Source: Streptosporangiaceae bacterium (GTDB lineage Bacteria > Actinomycetota > Actinomycetes > Streptosporangiales > Streptosporangiaceae). From it: DNA of 5,460 nucleotides. Position 1 is the first letter of the stretch. Each line of letters starts with the position of its first letter. A model generated the notes under the pieces. It was not told the origin of the DNA, did no database searches, and was given only the letters and a program-made list of their open reading frames with translations. The translations under genes and the position numbers were made by a program. The stretch is taken from contig JASIGS010000630.1 in NCBI GenBank assembly GCA_030052355.1, positions 1 to 5,460 of the forward strand. The letters are read 5' to 3'. Below are positions 1-4,898 of this stretch, in pieces.

Positions 1-326
1 ACGAGACGGGCGACGGTGCGCAGCTGCACTTGCTGCCAGAAGCCCGGTGGCCGCCAGATCGCGGCGGCGGCGATCTGGCCGCCCACGAGTGCAACGTCGA
101 CCCCGCCGTCCGCAAGCGCCTCGCCGCGGCTCATGGCGGCGAAGAACCGGCGCTCCCGTTTCATCCTCGTCGCCGGGTCGGGCAGCATCCACATGAATGG
201 CGGGTCGTCATAGAACGCGCGCGCCATGACGGCTGCGAGCGGCTTCACGTCGGCGGCGATGGCCGGCCGCACGGTCCACTCGCCAGTGCCTGGCATGCTG
301 CGAATCGTATCGTTCAGACCCGACAT
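1..326 (-). CDS. GNAT-family N-acetyltransferase, N-terminal part (runs off left edge)
   Basis: Reading the minus strand from the ATG at 326 gives 108 complete codons without a stop, then the window ends, so the C-terminal part is missing. The protein begins MSGLNDTIRS. Residues 17-50 read WTVRPAIAADV, then AVMARAFYDDPPFMWMLPD, then a basic stretch and FFAAM. This pattern (a 'VRPA..aDv' first strand, a helix ending in 'AF..DP.F.wmlPd', then 'R...ff') is typical of the N-terminal half of GNAT acetyltransferases, which move an acetyl group from acetyl-CoA to an amine. The acetyl-CoA-binding loop lies outside the window, so the catalytic signature cannot be checked and the substrate is unknown. 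No clear Shine-Dalgarno site precedes the ATG; an in-frame stop lies upstream. Met11 (ATG at 296) is a possible later start, also without a ribosome site. The gene is divergent from the acylase gene and shares its upstream region. Confidence 0.8.
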   Translation of the reverse strand, partial: MSGLNDTIRSMPGTGEWTVRPAIAADVKPLAAVMARAFYDDPPFMWMLPDPATRMKRERRFFAAMSRGEALADGGVDVALVGGQIAAAAIWRPPGFWQQVQLRTVARL

Positions 327-338
327 TTGCGTCTGGAG

Positions 339-356
339 CGGACTGTGGACAGTCCG
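339..356. promoter_or_regulatory. 18-bp dyad upstream of the GNAT gene (operator candidate)
   Basis: CGGACTGTGGACAGTCCG is a perfect inverted repeat with 8-bp arms around a GG centre. It sits 12 bp upstream of the GNAT start codon on the minus strand, where a dimeric repressor would block transcription or initiation. The shape is like many TetR- or GntR-type operators. No regulator gene is visible nearby, so the binding protein is unknown. Confidence 0.45.
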
Positions 357-385
357 GCTTCACAGTAGATCTTGATTGGACGGGG

Positions 386-431
386 GGTGTGGCGCGTTAG
401 TCCGCCCAGGGGCGGACTAACGCGCCACACC
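386..431. repeat. 21-bp perfect inverted repeat with 4-nt loop in a divergent intergenic region
   Basis: The arms at 386-406 (starting GGTGTGGCGCG) and 411-431 (ending CGCGCCACACC) are exact reverse complements around a CAGG loop. As RNA this would be a very stable hairpin; as DNA it could form a cruciform or bind a protein. It has no T-tract. It lies between two genes that both read away from it, so it is not at the 3' end of any visible gene. Options are a leader hairpin in a long acylase 5' UTR, an insulator that stops antisense transcripts, a regulator site, or a dispersed palindromic element. Nothing further is clear in 432-582 except a small dyad, CGCTGT-GGT-ACAGCG at 522-536, and the acylase ribosome site. 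Confidence 0.7.
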
Positions 432-582
432 TCGGTGAGATCGACGGCAGTTTGTCGTGTTAGCGCGGATCTGGCGTGAGCTAAGCGCGGGCGGCCGCGT
501 TCCCTGTGGCGCGCGGGGCGTCGCTGTGGTACAGCGTGACTAGCGGAGTTCTCGCCGCCCGGCAGGCCGTCGGAGGTGTCGC

Positions 583-3297
583 GTGAAGTTCTCGAATCGT
601 CGTTCGGGCAGGCGCCTGGTAGTCATCGGCACGGCGTTACTCGCGGCGCTGGCCGTGGCCGTTCCGGCCGGGGCGGCAGCCGCTGCCGGGCATACCGCTG
701 CGGCGAGCACGCGACCGAAGGGCGGGGAGCGGGTCGGTCACGGCACGCTGAGCGCAGTGATCACCAGGGACTCCTACGGGGTGCCGAGCATCTACGCGAC
801 AACGATGGACGGCATGTGGTTCGGCGACGGCTGGGCGCAGGCGCAAGACCGCATGGTGCAGCTCGAGCTGACGCGCAGGACCGTCGAGGGCACGCTGTCG
901 GGGCTCTTCGGATCCGCCGAGCTAGCGCAGGATGAAGACGTCCGCACGTACTTCTACACCCCGGCCGAGCTGGAGGCACAGTACCGCAGCCTGCCGTATG
1001 TCACCCGCAGCGCGCTCGGGGCGTTCGCCGCCGGGATCAACGCCTACGAGAAGTCGGCGTACGCGAGCCCCGCCAGCGAGAAGGCGAAGGTTCCTGACGA
1101 GTTCTACCTACTCGGGCTGCTGCTCGGCAAGACGGGGCCGTACCGGCCGGCGCCGTGGACCCCCGTTGACACCGTCGCGGTCGGCGACTACCTGGCCAGG
1201 GAATTCGGTACCGGCGGCGGCAACGAGCTGCAGAACCTGAGCTTCCTGAACTACCTGAACGCCGAGCTGACCAAGCAGTCCGACCCGAACGCGGCCACGG
1301 ACGCCCTCGCGATCTTCAACGACGCCCGCTGGATCGACGACCCGACGGCGCCGACCACGGTGCCGAGCGGACGGCGGCCCGGCCCGGTGTCGCTGGCTGC
1401 CGCGTCGGACGCGGCGACGCCGGCGGCGACGACCTCGGCTTCATCTAGCGCGGCTGCCCCCTCGGCGGCGACGACCACCAGCCAGGTCGCTGCCCTTGAC
1501 ACGGCGGGCGAGTCCGCGATCAAGCGTGCCTCTGCGACGCTGGCCACCGACCGCGATTTGATCTTGAAGACCGGCATCACGCTGGACGTGCTGGCGCACG
1601 GCGGCTCGAATGCCATCGCGGTGGCGCCGTGGCGATCAGCCGATCATCACGCGCTGCTGTGGGGAGCACCGCAGGAGGGGTTCACCAACCCGAGCGTCGA
1701 CTGGGAGGTGTACCTGCACGGGCCTGGCGGCTACGATGCCGGCGGCATGACGATCACGGGTGAGCCGTACGTCCTCATCGGCCGGAACGGCAGCATCGCC
1801 TGGACGTCGACGAGCGAGGAGAACGTCGACGAGCGGGTCTACATGGAGCAGGTCAACTTCTCCGCCAGCCCGCCCACGTATGAGTTCGACGGCAAGCAGG
1901 TCCCGATGACCGTGATCAAGGAGAAGATCCCGGTCGCCGGCAAGAAGCCGGTGTCGTTCACCGTGTACCGCACGATCGACGGCCCGGTGTTCTCTACCGA
2001 TCCAGCCAAGGGGATCGCGTTCTCGATCAGGTTCGCGTCCTGGATGCACGAGACAGGATCGCTCCTCGGCTTCTCGCAGCTCGGCGGGGACACCAACCTG
2101 CAGCAGTTCGAGCACTCGATGAGCCTGATCACGACGCTGCACAACTTCGTGTACGCCGACAACCGCGGCAACATCGCGTATTTCGGCGACGGGCTGGTAC
2201 CGATCGAGCCGCCGTTCTCCAAGGTCGACCCGCGGCTGCCGGCGCTCGGCAACGGCACCGAGCAGTGGCTGGGCTTCGTCCCGTTCGCGCAGATGCCGCA
2301 CAGCATCAATCCGGCGCAGGGCTACCTCGACAACTGGAACACGAAGCCCTCGCAGCAGGCCTTCTACCAGCAGAACGAGGGCGACGAGTACTGGGGCACG
2401 ATCTTCCGCTCGAACCTGATCAGCCAGTTGCTGGCGCGCAGCACGCACATCACCATCGGCTACCTGGAGCAGATCGAGTACGCGATCGGCACGATCGACG
2501 ACGAGGACAACACCAGGCCCGCCGCGCCGTACTTCATTCCGTACGTGATCAGCGCGTACCGGGCTCTGGTCGCGTCGAACAGCCCGCTCACCGATCCGGC
2601 GACGCACCCTGACCTCGCCGCCGCCGTCTCCGCGCTCGCGCACTGGAACGGCGTCACGACGCTGGGCAGCCCGGCGATGTCGATCTTCATGAACTTCCTC
2701 GAGGCGTTCGAGCGCAACGTCTTCGAGGGCGGCACGTTCCCGGACGAGCAGTACACGGGGACGGTGAACTTCAGCGACGCCAGCCTCGGGATGGGCACGT
2801 TCGGCGGGCTCAGCGGGATGGGGACCTACAACTTCCTGTACCACATCCTGGCCGGGACCAAGGGCCTGGTGCCGTGTGGGACGCTCTGCTACCAGGGCTC
2901 CTACTTCGGCGGCAACGAGGACCAGTTGCTGGTCGAGAGCCTCAACGACGCGATCAAGATCCTTTCAGGAACAGGCACCCAGCTCGGCCAGGACGTTCCC
3001 GGGTTCGGCACCACGGACATCGCGAAGTGGGGCTACCGGCCCGCGGAGAACCTCAACTGGACCGGCCTGCTCGACCCGCTGGCGATCGGCGTGAAGACGA
3101 CGTGCGGAGTCAGCGCAGCGCAGAACCGCAGCACGTTCATGATGGCCGTGGACGTCGGCCCGGTGGTGACCGGGCAGGACCTGATGCCGCCCGGGGAGAG
3201 CGGCTTCATCTCGTCGGCGGACGTGGCCAGCCCGCACATGTGCGACCAGGTGAAGATGTTCAACGACTTCACGTACAAGCCGATGCCGAACGCTTGA
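583..3297 (+). CDS. Secreted penicillin acylase-family Ntn hydrolase
   Basis: A complete 904-residue acylase precursor that would cleave an amide bond outside the cytoplasm, such as an acyl side chain on a beta-lactam, an acyl-homoserine lactone or an acylated peptide; the substrate cannot be read from sequence. The GTG start is chosen because GGAGG at 572-576 lies 6 nt upstream. Residues 1-35 are a signal peptide with GRRLVV before the hydrophobic core, which could be a Tat motif, and several AxA-type cleavage sites near 29-35. The alpha chain has TRDSYGVPSIYA (61-72) and FGDGWAQAQDRMVQLEL (80-96). Glu215 in GGGNELQNL lines up with the calcium ligand Glu152 of the E. coli penicillin G acylase alpha chain. 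An Ala/Ser/Thr-rich linker spans about 261-305. Self-cleavage before Ser342 (HGGSNAIAV) would free a 563-residue beta chain, close to the family's 557. Gln364 matches GlnB23, LHGPGGYD (378-385) the LHGAGYD motif, and YLDNWN (581-586) holds the oxyanion Asn region. Four cysteines (765, 769, 841, 887) could form disulfides. Codon 19 is TTA. Confidence 0.95.
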   Translation: MKFSNRRSGRRLVVIGTALLAALAVAVPAGAAAAAGHTAAASTRPKGGERVGHGTLSAVITRDSYGVPSIYATTMDGMWFGDGWAQAQDRMVQLELTRRTVEGTLSGLFGSAELAQDEDVRTYFYTPAELEAQYRSLPYVTRSALGAFAAGINAYEKSAYASPASEKAKVPDEFYLLGLLLGKTGPYRPAPWTPVDTVAVGDYLAREFGTGGGNELQNLSFLNYLNAELTKQSDPNAATDALAIFNDARWIDDPTAPTTVPSGRRPGPVSLAAASDAATPAATTSASSSAAAPSAATTTSQVAALDTAGESAIKRASATLATDRDLILKTGITLDVLAHGGSNAIAVAPWRSADHHALLWGAPQEGFTNPSVDWEVYLHGPGGYDAGGMTITGEPYVLIGRNGSIAWTSTSEENVDERVYMEQVNFSASPPTYEFDGKQVPMTVIKEKIPVAGKKPVSFTVYRTIDGPVFSTDPAKGIAFSIRFASWMHETGSLLGFSQLGGDTNLQQFEHSMSLITTLHNFVYADNRGNIAYFGDGLVPIEPPFSKVDPRLPALGNGTEQWLGFVPFAQMPHSINPAQGYLDNWNTKPSQQAFYQQNEGDEYWGTIFRSNLISQLLARSTHITIGYLEQIEYAIGTIDDEDNTRPAAPYFIPYVISAYRALVASNSPLTDPATHPDLAAAVSALAHWNGVTTLGSPAMSIFMNFLEAFERNVFEGGTFPDEQYTGTVNFSDASLGMGTFGGLSGMGTYNFLYHILAGTKGLVPCGTLCYQGSYFGGNEDQLLVESLNDAIKILSGTGTQLGQDVPGFGTTDIAKWGYRPAENLNWTGLLDPLAIGVKTTCGVSAAQNRSTFMMAVDVGPVVTGQDLMPPGESGFISSADVASPHMCDQVKMFNDFTYKPMPNA

Positions 3298-3312
3298 CCG
3301 GGTGCGCTGCCT

Positions 3313-3366
3313 GGTCTGCCCGCTCTCGCGGGTCTGGCCGCTTTCGCGGGTCTGCCCGCTTTCGCG
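3313..3366 (+). repeat. Three tandem 18-bp hairpin-forming repeats, possible acylase terminator
   Basis: Three head-to-tail copies of GGTCTGCCCGCTTTCGCG start at 3313, 3331 and 3349. The first has C for T in the loop and the second has G for C at one position. Each copy folds on itself (for example CCCGC-TCTC-GCGGG at 3319-3332) and the copies can also pair with each other. The array starts 15 bp after the acylase stop and no coding frame uses it. Actinobacterial terminators often lack a T-tract, so this could stop acylase transcription, but the individual stems are only 4-5 bp. The repeat is certain; its role is inferred. Confidence 0.6.
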
Positions 3367-3381
3367 GCGAAATTGGGCGGT

Positions 3382-3433
3382 GTGGTGCGTGACCACGCTC
3401 ATGTTGCCGGCCAGTAACACCCGCCAGTAACCT
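3382..3433 (+). promoter_or_regulatory. Probable promoter and operator region of the sigma-factor gene
   Basis: TTGCCG (3404-3409) and TAACCT (3428-3433), separated by 18 bp, match the actinobacterial housekeeping pattern TTGACN/TANNNT. Only 8 bp separate the -10 box from the ATG at 3442 and there is no purine-rich ribosome site, which suggests a leaderless or nearly leaderless mRNA. The 9-bp direct repeat GCCAGTAAC occurs at 3410-3418 and 3423-3431, the second copy overlapping the -10. Just upstream lie two overlapping dyads, GTGGT-GCGTG-ACCAC (3382-3396) and GCGTG-AC-CACGC (3387-3398), which could bind a regulator. No convincing ECF-type promoter (GGAAC with a spaced GTT or GTC) was seen, so autoregulation is not shown. 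Confidence 0.45.
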
Positions 3434-3441
3434 AGGCGCCC

Positions 3442-3945
3442 ATGCACAAGCGAACCGATGCTGACCTGCTGCGCAGACACGCGGAGGGGGACAGCGAAGC
3501 ATTCGGGTACCTGTACGCGCGGCACCGGGACAGGCTGCACCGGGTGGCCAGCCGCATCGCTGGGGACGATGCCGAAGACACGTTGCATGACGGGATGATG
3601 CGGGCATATCGCCATGCCGCGCGATTCCGTGGCCAGTCGGCCGTGGCCACGTGGCTGCACCGGATCGTGGTGAACGCCGCGGTCGACATCGTGCGACGCA
3701 GGCCGCCGGTGGCCGAGCCCGACGAAGGGATTCCTTGCACCGCGCCTCAGCTGTCGGACTGGCGGCAGGACCTGCGCCGGGCCGGTGCCGTGCTCACCCG
3801 CGAACAGCGGCAGGCGATCCTGCTCACGGATGTCTACGGATACCCGCTTCTTGAAGCGTCCCGGATACTGGGCGTGCCCGCCGGGACCGTGAAGAGCAGG
3901 GCGGCACGCGGACGCGCTCGCCTGGCCGCCCGGCTGGCCGCGTGA
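3442..3945 (+). CDS. ECF-family RNA polymerase sigma factor (SigM-like)
   Basis: A 167-residue group 4 sigma factor that would direct RNA polymerase to a specific promoter set. Region 2 covers about residues 6-87: DADLLRRHAEGDSEAFGYLYARHRD, the polymerase-binding and -10 helix around DTLHDGMMRAYRHAARFRG (46-64), and TWLHRIVVNAAVDIVRRR (70-87). The wording closely resembles the SigM group of mycobacteria and streptomycetes. A short linker of about 20 residues is followed by region 4 (about 108-165), whose helix-turn-helix reads LLTDVYGYPLLEASRILGVPAGTVKSRAARGRARL and would bind the -35 element. Length is normal for a compact ECF sigma. The ATG at 3442 has no ribosome site but follows a TANNNT box closely. 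SigM-type genes are often followed by an anti-sigma gene; here only repeats and a convergent gene follow, so the regulator, if any, is elsewhere. The last 13 codons and the stop are also part of the downstream repeat array. Confidence 0.94.
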   Translation: MHKRTDADLLRRHAEGDSEAFGYLYARHRDRLHRVASRIAGDDAEDTLHDGMMRAYRHAARFRGQSAVATWLHRIVVNAAVDIVRRRPPVAEPDEGIPCTAPQLSDWRQDLRRAGAVLTREQRQAILLTDVYGYPLLEASRILGVPAGTVKSRAARGRARLAARLAA

Positions 3946-4124
3946 TGGCCCGACCGCGGCCCGGCAGCTCGCCGGCCGCGACACCGTGACAGTTGCACGG
4001 CCGGGTGATGGCCTGACCGCGGCCCGGCAGCGCGCGGACGCGCTCGCCTGGCCGCCCGGCTGGCCGCGTGATGGCCCGACCGCGGCCCGGCAGCTCGCCG
4101 GCCGCGACACCGTGACAGTTCGGC
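3873..4124. repeat. Alternating 63-bp-period repeat array overlapping the sigma gene 3' end
   Basis: An 88-bp segment at 3907-3994 is repeated exactly at 4033-4120, an offset of 126 bp. Within this, a 32-bp core (GGCCGCGTGATGGCCCGACC..., ending CGGCAG) occurs three times at 3936-3967, 3999-4030 and 4062-4093, exactly 63 bp apart; the middle copy differs at two bases. The 31-bp spacers alternate: type Z (GCGGACGCGCTCGCCTGG region, also the 3' end of the sigma coding sequence) and type Y (containing GACACCGTGACAGTT). The order is Z-core-Y-core'-Z-core-Y. Because 63 is a multiple of three, each core places TGA in the sigma reading frame, at 3943, 4006 and 4069, so the array is not translated past the first stop. 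The layout suggests a 126-bp tandem duplication on top of an older 63-bp one. Confidence 0.85.
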
Positions 4125-4178
4125 GGCACCCGGCGCCCGTTTTAGAACGATTCAGCTCCGCGGAACTGTCACGGTGTC
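4106..4178. terminator. Bidirectional stem-loop terminator between convergent genes
   Basis: GACACCGTGACAGTTC (4106-4121) and GAACTGTCACGGTGTC (4163-4178) are exact reverse complements. After one G/G mismatch the stem continues for 4 bp (GCGG at 4123-4126 with CCGC at 4158-4161), closing a 31-nt loop that holds TTTTAG. The right arm ends 4 bp from the stop codon of the minus-strand gene at 4183, and the left arm lies downstream of the sigma gene, so the structure can end transcripts from both sides. A second copy of the left arm (15 bp, 3980-3994) lies in the repeat array and could pair with the same right arm. Confidence 0.7.
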
Positions 4179-4182
4179 AGCA

Positions 4183-4632
4183 CTACGAGGCGGGTCGGAC
4201 GTAGTCGAGGTTGAAATCGTGCTGCCACGTCGTGCCCTGGTCCGTGGACTTCTCCCACCGTCCCCTGATGGCTTGCCCGCCGGGGTCGATCAGGGCTGTG
4301 AAGCGCTGACTGAACTGCGGGGTGTCGCGCCACATCCGCCACTGCGCGCCTTCGACGCGCATCTGGTAGACGCGTGACACGCCGCGGTCGTCCGCGTACA
4401 GGACCACGAACCCGGGTTCGCCCTCGTCGCGACCGATGATCCAGGTGGCTGCTGGCGGATGCGCCGAGTCGCCCTGACGCAGCACGAGTGCCGAGCCGTC
4501 TTCGATCCATCCGACCTCGGCGGATCCGACGACGCGAGCGTCGGGTCCTGGCAGAAACGCCGCGTTGTACACCTCCATCTGCCAGCGGCCTACCAGGCGC
4601 TCAGCCTCAGCGAGTGCCGGATTGGTGATCAT
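4183..4632 (-). CDS. Conserved hypothetical protein, probably lipocalin-like beta-barrel (DUF1579-like)
   Basis: A 149-residue cytoplasmic protein with no signal peptide or membrane segment. It begins MITNPALAEAERLVGRWQMEVYNAAFLPGPDA and continues with short alternating strands: VGSAEVGWIEDGSALVLRQGD (35-55), TWIIGRDEGEPGFVVLYADDRGVSRVYQMRVEG (63-95), WRMWRDTPQFSQRFTALI (98-115), IRGRWEKSTDQGTTWQHDFNLDYVR (122-146). The opening 'L..LVGrW' and the repeated Trp/Gly turns are typical of small lipocalin-like or DUF1579-type barrels, and I recall very similar uncharacterised actinobacterial proteins with 'RMWRD.P.FSQRF' and 'GRWEKS.DgG.TW.HDF'. No catalytic residues are recognised; a ligand-binding role is a guess from fold. 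The ATG is supported by AAAGGA 7 nt upstream on the minus strand. It is convergent with the sigma gene and divergent from the synthetase-like gene. Confidence 0.87.
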   Translation of the reverse strand: MITNPALAEAERLVGRWQMEVYNAAFLPGPDARVVGSAEVGWIEDGSALVLRQGDSAHPPAATWIIGRDEGEPGFVVLYADDRGVSRVYQMRVEGAQWRMWRDTPQFSQRFTALIDPGGQAIRGRWEKSTDQGTTWQHDFNLDYVRPAS

Positions 4633-4646
4633 GTCGCGGTCCTTTC

Positions 4647-4677
4647 CCCGGCGCGCCAGGCCGTCACCCGGCGCGCC
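4647..4677. promoter_or_regulatory. Paired GGCGCGCC palindromes in a divergent promoter region
   Basis: The 11-bp direct repeat CCCGGCGCGCC occurs at 4647-4657 and 4667-4677, and each copy contains the 8-bp palindrome GGCGCGCC (4650-4657 and 4670-4677). The centres are 20 bp apart, close to two helical turns, so two dimers would bind the same DNA face. The pair lies between the start of the minus-strand gene (4632) and the plus-strand TANNNT box (4701), next to the only AT-rich patch here (GATATTCAATT, 4679-4689), which may hold the minus-strand promoter. A regulator site is plausible, but GC-rich palindromes can occur by chance in such DNA. Confidence 0.4.
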
Positions 4678-4700
4678 CGATATTCAATTGCGCGCGGCGC

Positions 4701-4713
4701 TACCCTGAGTGTC
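4701..4713 (+). promoter_or_regulatory. Possible leaderless -10 box before the alanine-rich mini-ORF
   Basis: TACCCT (4701-4706) fits the actinobacterial -10 pattern TANNNT and lies 7 bp before the ATG at 4714, the spacing expected for a transcript starting at or next to the start codon. No good -35 hexamer was found 16-18 bp upstream, so the assignment is tentative. Confidence 0.35.
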
Positions 4714-4782
4714 ATGAAGGTCAGACGCGTGACCCAGGCCGCTGCCGCGCGAGCTATCAGCTCGCCGGTTGCCGCTGCCTGA
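4714..4782 (+). CDS. Alanine-rich 22-residue mini-ORF, candidate leader peptide
   Basis: ATG to TGA encodes MKVRRVTQAAAARAISSPVA plus two more alanines. Eight of 22 residues are alanine, in runs at codons 9-12 and 20-22, and all but one alanine codon is GCC or GCT. The mini-ORF ends 116 bp before the start of an alanyl-tRNA synthetase-like gene. It is bracketed by a 9-bp inverted repeat, GAAGGTCAG (4716-4724) and CTGACCTTC (4779-4787), with a 7-bp hairpin inside (GCGAGCT-ATC-AGCTCGC, 4749-4765). An alternative pairing, CAGGC (4735-4739) with GCCTG (4777-4781), excludes the outer stem. Leader peptides rich in the cognate amino acid are known for biosynthetic operons and for pheST of enteric bacteria, so a ribosome-stalling role is possible. 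Ala-rich short ORFs also arise by chance in GC-rich DNA, so existence and role are both uncertain. Confidence 0.4.
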   Translation: MKVRRVTQAAAARAISSPVAAA

Positions 4783-4869
4783 CCTTCTCCAATCCGCCGG
4801 CGACCGGAGACGGCTCGCTGGCGTTTCTGTGCTTCCCGCTGTGGACTGACGCCCGTGGCTTAGTCTTCG

Positions 4870-4891
4870 GCGCCTTGATGCCGGGAGGCGC
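4870..4891 (+). promoter_or_regulatory. Stem that partly covers the ribosome site of the synthetase-like gene
   Basis: GCGCCT (4870-4875) pairs exactly with AGGCGC (4886-4891), leaving a 10-nt loop. The right arm includes AGG of the Shine-Dalgarno GGAGG (4884-4888), so folding would hide part of the ribosome site. With the leader structures upstream this could set translation of the downstream gene. The stem is short and its use is inferred. Confidence 0.35.
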
Positions 4892-4898
4892 ACGAGTC

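Noticed and set aside
16..368. Two overlapping plus-strand open frames at the left edge
   Set aside because: They are shadows of the minus-strand GNAT gene, which has a recognisable domain.
1636..2844. 402-codon open frame on the minus strand inside the acylase gene
   Set aside because: It is the antisense shadow of a clear acylase gene in GC-rich DNA; its Arg/Val/Glu-rich translation shows no recognisable domain.
2965..4110. 381-codon open frame on the minus strand across the acylase end, sigma gene and repeats
   Set aside because: It crosses two real genes and non-coding repeats, and its product is low-complexity and partly encoded by the DNA repeats.
3936..4124. CRISPR-like array
   Set aside because: The three 32-bp cores have spacers that themselves repeat in alternation, one copy overlaps a coding sequence, and no cas genes are visible.
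3986..4204. 72-codon plus-strand frame starting in the repeat array
   Set aside because: It consists of repeat units and the terminator stem, with no ribosome site and no domain.
4459..4782. 107-codon plus-strand frame over the minus-strand lipocalin-like gene
   Set aside because: Most of it is antisense to a conserved protein; only its last 22 codons, with their own ATG, are considered separately.
4633..4898. T-box riboswitch upstream of the synthetase-like gene
   Set aside because: I searched by eye for the conserved T-box core (AGGGTGGNACCGCG-like) and a following antiterminator and found neither.
4878..4898. Earlier in-frame ATG start (4878) for the synthetase-like gene
   Set aside because: GGAGG lies between the two ATGs and fits only the later one; nothing like a ribosome site precedes 4878.
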